From contig OY761542.1 of the NCBI GenBank assembly GCA_963664635.1, positions 4,898,001 through 4,962,000 of the forward strand: a stretch of 64,000 bases of DNA, in the 5' to 3' direction. Of this stretch, positions 62,679 to 64,000 are shown piece after piece. Source of the stretch: VXNE01 sp963664635. Its GTDB lineage: Bacteria; Pseudomonadota; Gammaproteobacteria; Pseudomonadales; Azotimanducaceae. The position numbers and the translations under genes are program-made. The notes under the pieces are model-generated. The model did not search any database and was not told where the DNA came from. It saw only the letters and a program-made list of their open reading frames with translations. Every line of letters begins with the position of its first letter. Within the stretch, counting starts at the first letter, position 1.

Positions 62679-63521
62679 GTGACACAACGCATCTCGACAC
62701 TCTTCCTCCTGGTCTGTCTCGGCTGCGCGCCGGTCGAGGAACCAGGCGAATGGCAGGCGCCGCGGGGGCCGGGCGGCGTGCATCCGGACCTCAACGGCGT
62801 GTGGCAGGCCCTGAACGAAGCCAACTGGGACATCGAGCGCCACATGGCGCGCGCCTCCGTCCAGTTGCGGGAAGGTCCGATGGGGCCCGTGCCGAGCGTC
62901 CCCACCCTGTACATGGGCGCCACCGCGGCCGTGCCGCCGAGCCTCGGGGTCGTGGTGGGCGGCAAGCTCCCCTACAAGCCCGAGGCGCTCGCCAAACGCG
63001 ACGCCAACCGCGCCGACTGGAGCGCACTCGACCCGGAAGTGAAGTGCTTCCTGCCGGGCATTCCGCGCGCCAACTACCTGCCGCAGCCGTTCCAGATCTT
63101 CCAGTCCCCGAACCAGATCGAGTTCGTCTACCAGTTCGCGAGCGCCAACCGGAACGTGCTCATGGAGGACCCGGGGCCGGCGCCCGCGCCGTCGTGGATG
63201 GGCCAATCGGTGGCCCGTTGGGAAGGCGATACCCTCGTCATCGAGGTGACGGACCAGAACGACCAGACCTGGTTCGACCGCGCCGGCAACCACCACGGCG
63301 AGGCGATGACGGTGGTCGAGCGCTTCACGCCGATGGGCCCGAACCACCTGGCCTACGAGGCGACGATCGACGACCCGGAGACGTTCACGGAACCGTGGAC
63401 GATCCGCATGCCCCTGTACCGGCGCATGGAGCCCGACGCGATGCTGCTCGACTTCAAGTGCGTCGCGTTCGTCGAAGAACTGATGTATGGAGAGTTGCGG
63501 CGTCACCCGCTGCCCCGCTGA
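62679..63521 (+). CDS. Lipoprotein-like exported protein of unknown function (second of three)
   Basis: A 280-residue protein with an N-terminal leader ending in a lipobox-like LVCLGC, which suggests a lipid-anchored protein in the outer membrane or periplasm. Mature segments include HPDLNGVWQALNEANWDIE, ARWEGDTLVIEVTDQNDQTWFD and AMTVVERFTPMGPNHL. These share the W-EGDTLV and ERF motifs with the upstream gene at 61583, so the two are paralogues. The start is a GTG. The DUF6152 gene follows 22 bases downstream. Confidence 0.75.
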   Translation: MTQRISTLFLLVCLGCAPVEEPGEWQAPRGPGGVHPDLNGVWQALNEANWDIERHMARASVQLREGPMGPVPSVPTLYMGATAAVPPSLGVVVGGKLPYKPEALAKRDANRADWSALDPEVKCFLPGIPRANYLPQPFQIFQSPNQIEFVYQFASANRNVLMEDPGPAPAPSWMGQSVARWEGDTLVIEVTDQNDQTWFDRAGNHHGEAMTVVERFTPMGPNHLAYEATIDDPETFTEPWTIRMPLYRRMEPDAMLLDFKCVAFVEELMYGELRRHPLPR

Positions 63522-63543
63522 CGGATTGGGGAGGGACGAGAAC

Positions 63544-63969
63544 ATGAAACCGACGGGCATCCTGTCCATCGCCATCCTGGCGCTGTGCGCTCCCGCGGCG
63601 ACGGCCCACCACGCGTTCGGGGCAGAGTTCGATCCGAACCTCCCCGTGCAGTTGCGTGGACCCCTGAAGCGCATCGAATGGGTGAATCCGCACGCCTGGT
63701 TCCACGTCGAGCACGCGAACGAAGACGGCAGCACCACCGTGTGGATGGTGGAAGCAGGCACGCCGAACACGCTCTTCCGGCGCGGCATCACCCGCAACAC
63801 GGTGCCCCTCGGCACCGAGGTGATCATCGACGGCTTCCAGGCCAAGGACGAGTCGCTGCGCGCCAACGGACGCCGCATGACGATGACCAACGGCGAGACG
63901 CTGTTCATGGGCTCGAGCGGCACCGGCGCGCCCCGGGACGGGGCGGACCCGACGGAGCCGTCGATCTGA
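63544..63969 (+). CDS. DUF6152 family exported protein (third of three)
   Basis: A 141-residue protein with a signal peptide (GILSIAILALCAPAATA) directly followed by HHAFGAEFDPNLPVQLRG, LKRIEWVNPHAWFHVE and EVIIDGFQAKDESLRANGR. This is the pattern of DUF6152 proteins, small periplasmic beta-barrels with a conserved N-terminal HH-x-F. GGGGAGGGACG precedes the ATG. It forms an operon with the two exported proteins upstream. The mature N-terminal histidine pair could bind metal, but no function is established. Confidence 0.82.
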   Translation: MKPTGILSIAILALCAPAATAHHAFGAEFDPNLPVQLRGPLKRIEWVNPHAWFHVEHANEDGSTTVWMVEAGTPNTLFRRGITRNTVPLGTEVIIDGFQAKDESLRANGRRMTMTNGETLFMGSSGTGAPRDGADPTEPSI

Positions 63970-64000
63970 CGCCCACGCCCCCGTGCGCCGGGCGACCGCC

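Overview
The window is a high-GC chromosomal segment from a Gram-negative bacterium, most likely a heterotrophic gammaproteobacterium. The taxonomy is inferred from two TonB-dependent receptors, a FecI/FecR pair, abundant acyl-CoA, Fe(II)/2-oxoglutarate and ring-hydroxylating oxidative enzymes, and amidohydrolases. No rRNA, tRNA or CRISPR array was recognised.

Layout. 1-8.3 kb: a partial membrane protein, a single-chain biotin-dependent acyl-CoA carboxylase, a NERD protein, a PhyH oxygenase, a cysteine-rich secreted protein, a relic of a group II intron, a zinc dehydrogenase and an orphan RHH antitoxin. 8.3-14.5 kb: an intradiol dioxygenase-like protein, two acyl-CoA dehydrogenases, a Fic-type regulator/AMPylase relative, a nitroreductase and a TauD oxygenase. 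14.5-16.8 kb: two tandem paralogous peroxiredoxin-like genes, each broken at the same codon by an in-frame TGA in a U-P-P-C motif and followed by a SECIS-like hairpin, read here as selenoproteins. 16.9-25.2 kb: a TetR gene, an HpcH/HpaI aldolase, an oxygenase/PPOX/thioesterase cluster, and a tandem amplification of an Rpn recombination-promoting nuclease that copied the end of the thioesterase gene.

25.2-36 kb: an ECF sigma/anti-sigma/TonB receptor surface-signalling set, a class III aminotransferase, a Tat-exported esterase, a GPH/MFS transporter, a decayed PhyH fragment and a second TonB receptor. These may form an uptake and processing locus for an unknown ligand. 36-37.7 kb: a DUF4242 protein and an amidohydrolase. 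37.9-52.9 kb: a six-gene co-oriented defence locus. It has an Hma-type frame (SNF2 helicase with DUF3883, DUF1156 methylase, DUF499 ATPase) with an embedded SIR2-HerA pair and an AlbA_2/Schlafen ATPase. A DUF4258/YgiT-like toxin-antitoxin pair follows on the other strand.

53.6-61 kb: a catabolic cluster (two SDRs, a bicupin, a Rieske oxygenase with an NTF2-like partner, two amidohydrolases). 61-64 kb: a truncated PIN toxin with an overlapping RHH antitoxin, then three co-oriented exported proteins ending in a DUF6152 protein.

How it fits together. The window combines a receptor-to-oxidation catabolic theme (uptake, hydrolysis, oxygenases, CoA enzymes) with accessory elements: a defence island, duplicated nuclease genes, palindromic repeats abutting gene starts, and toxin-antitoxin remnants. 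Functions are assigned from motifs read in the translated sequence; no database search was run.
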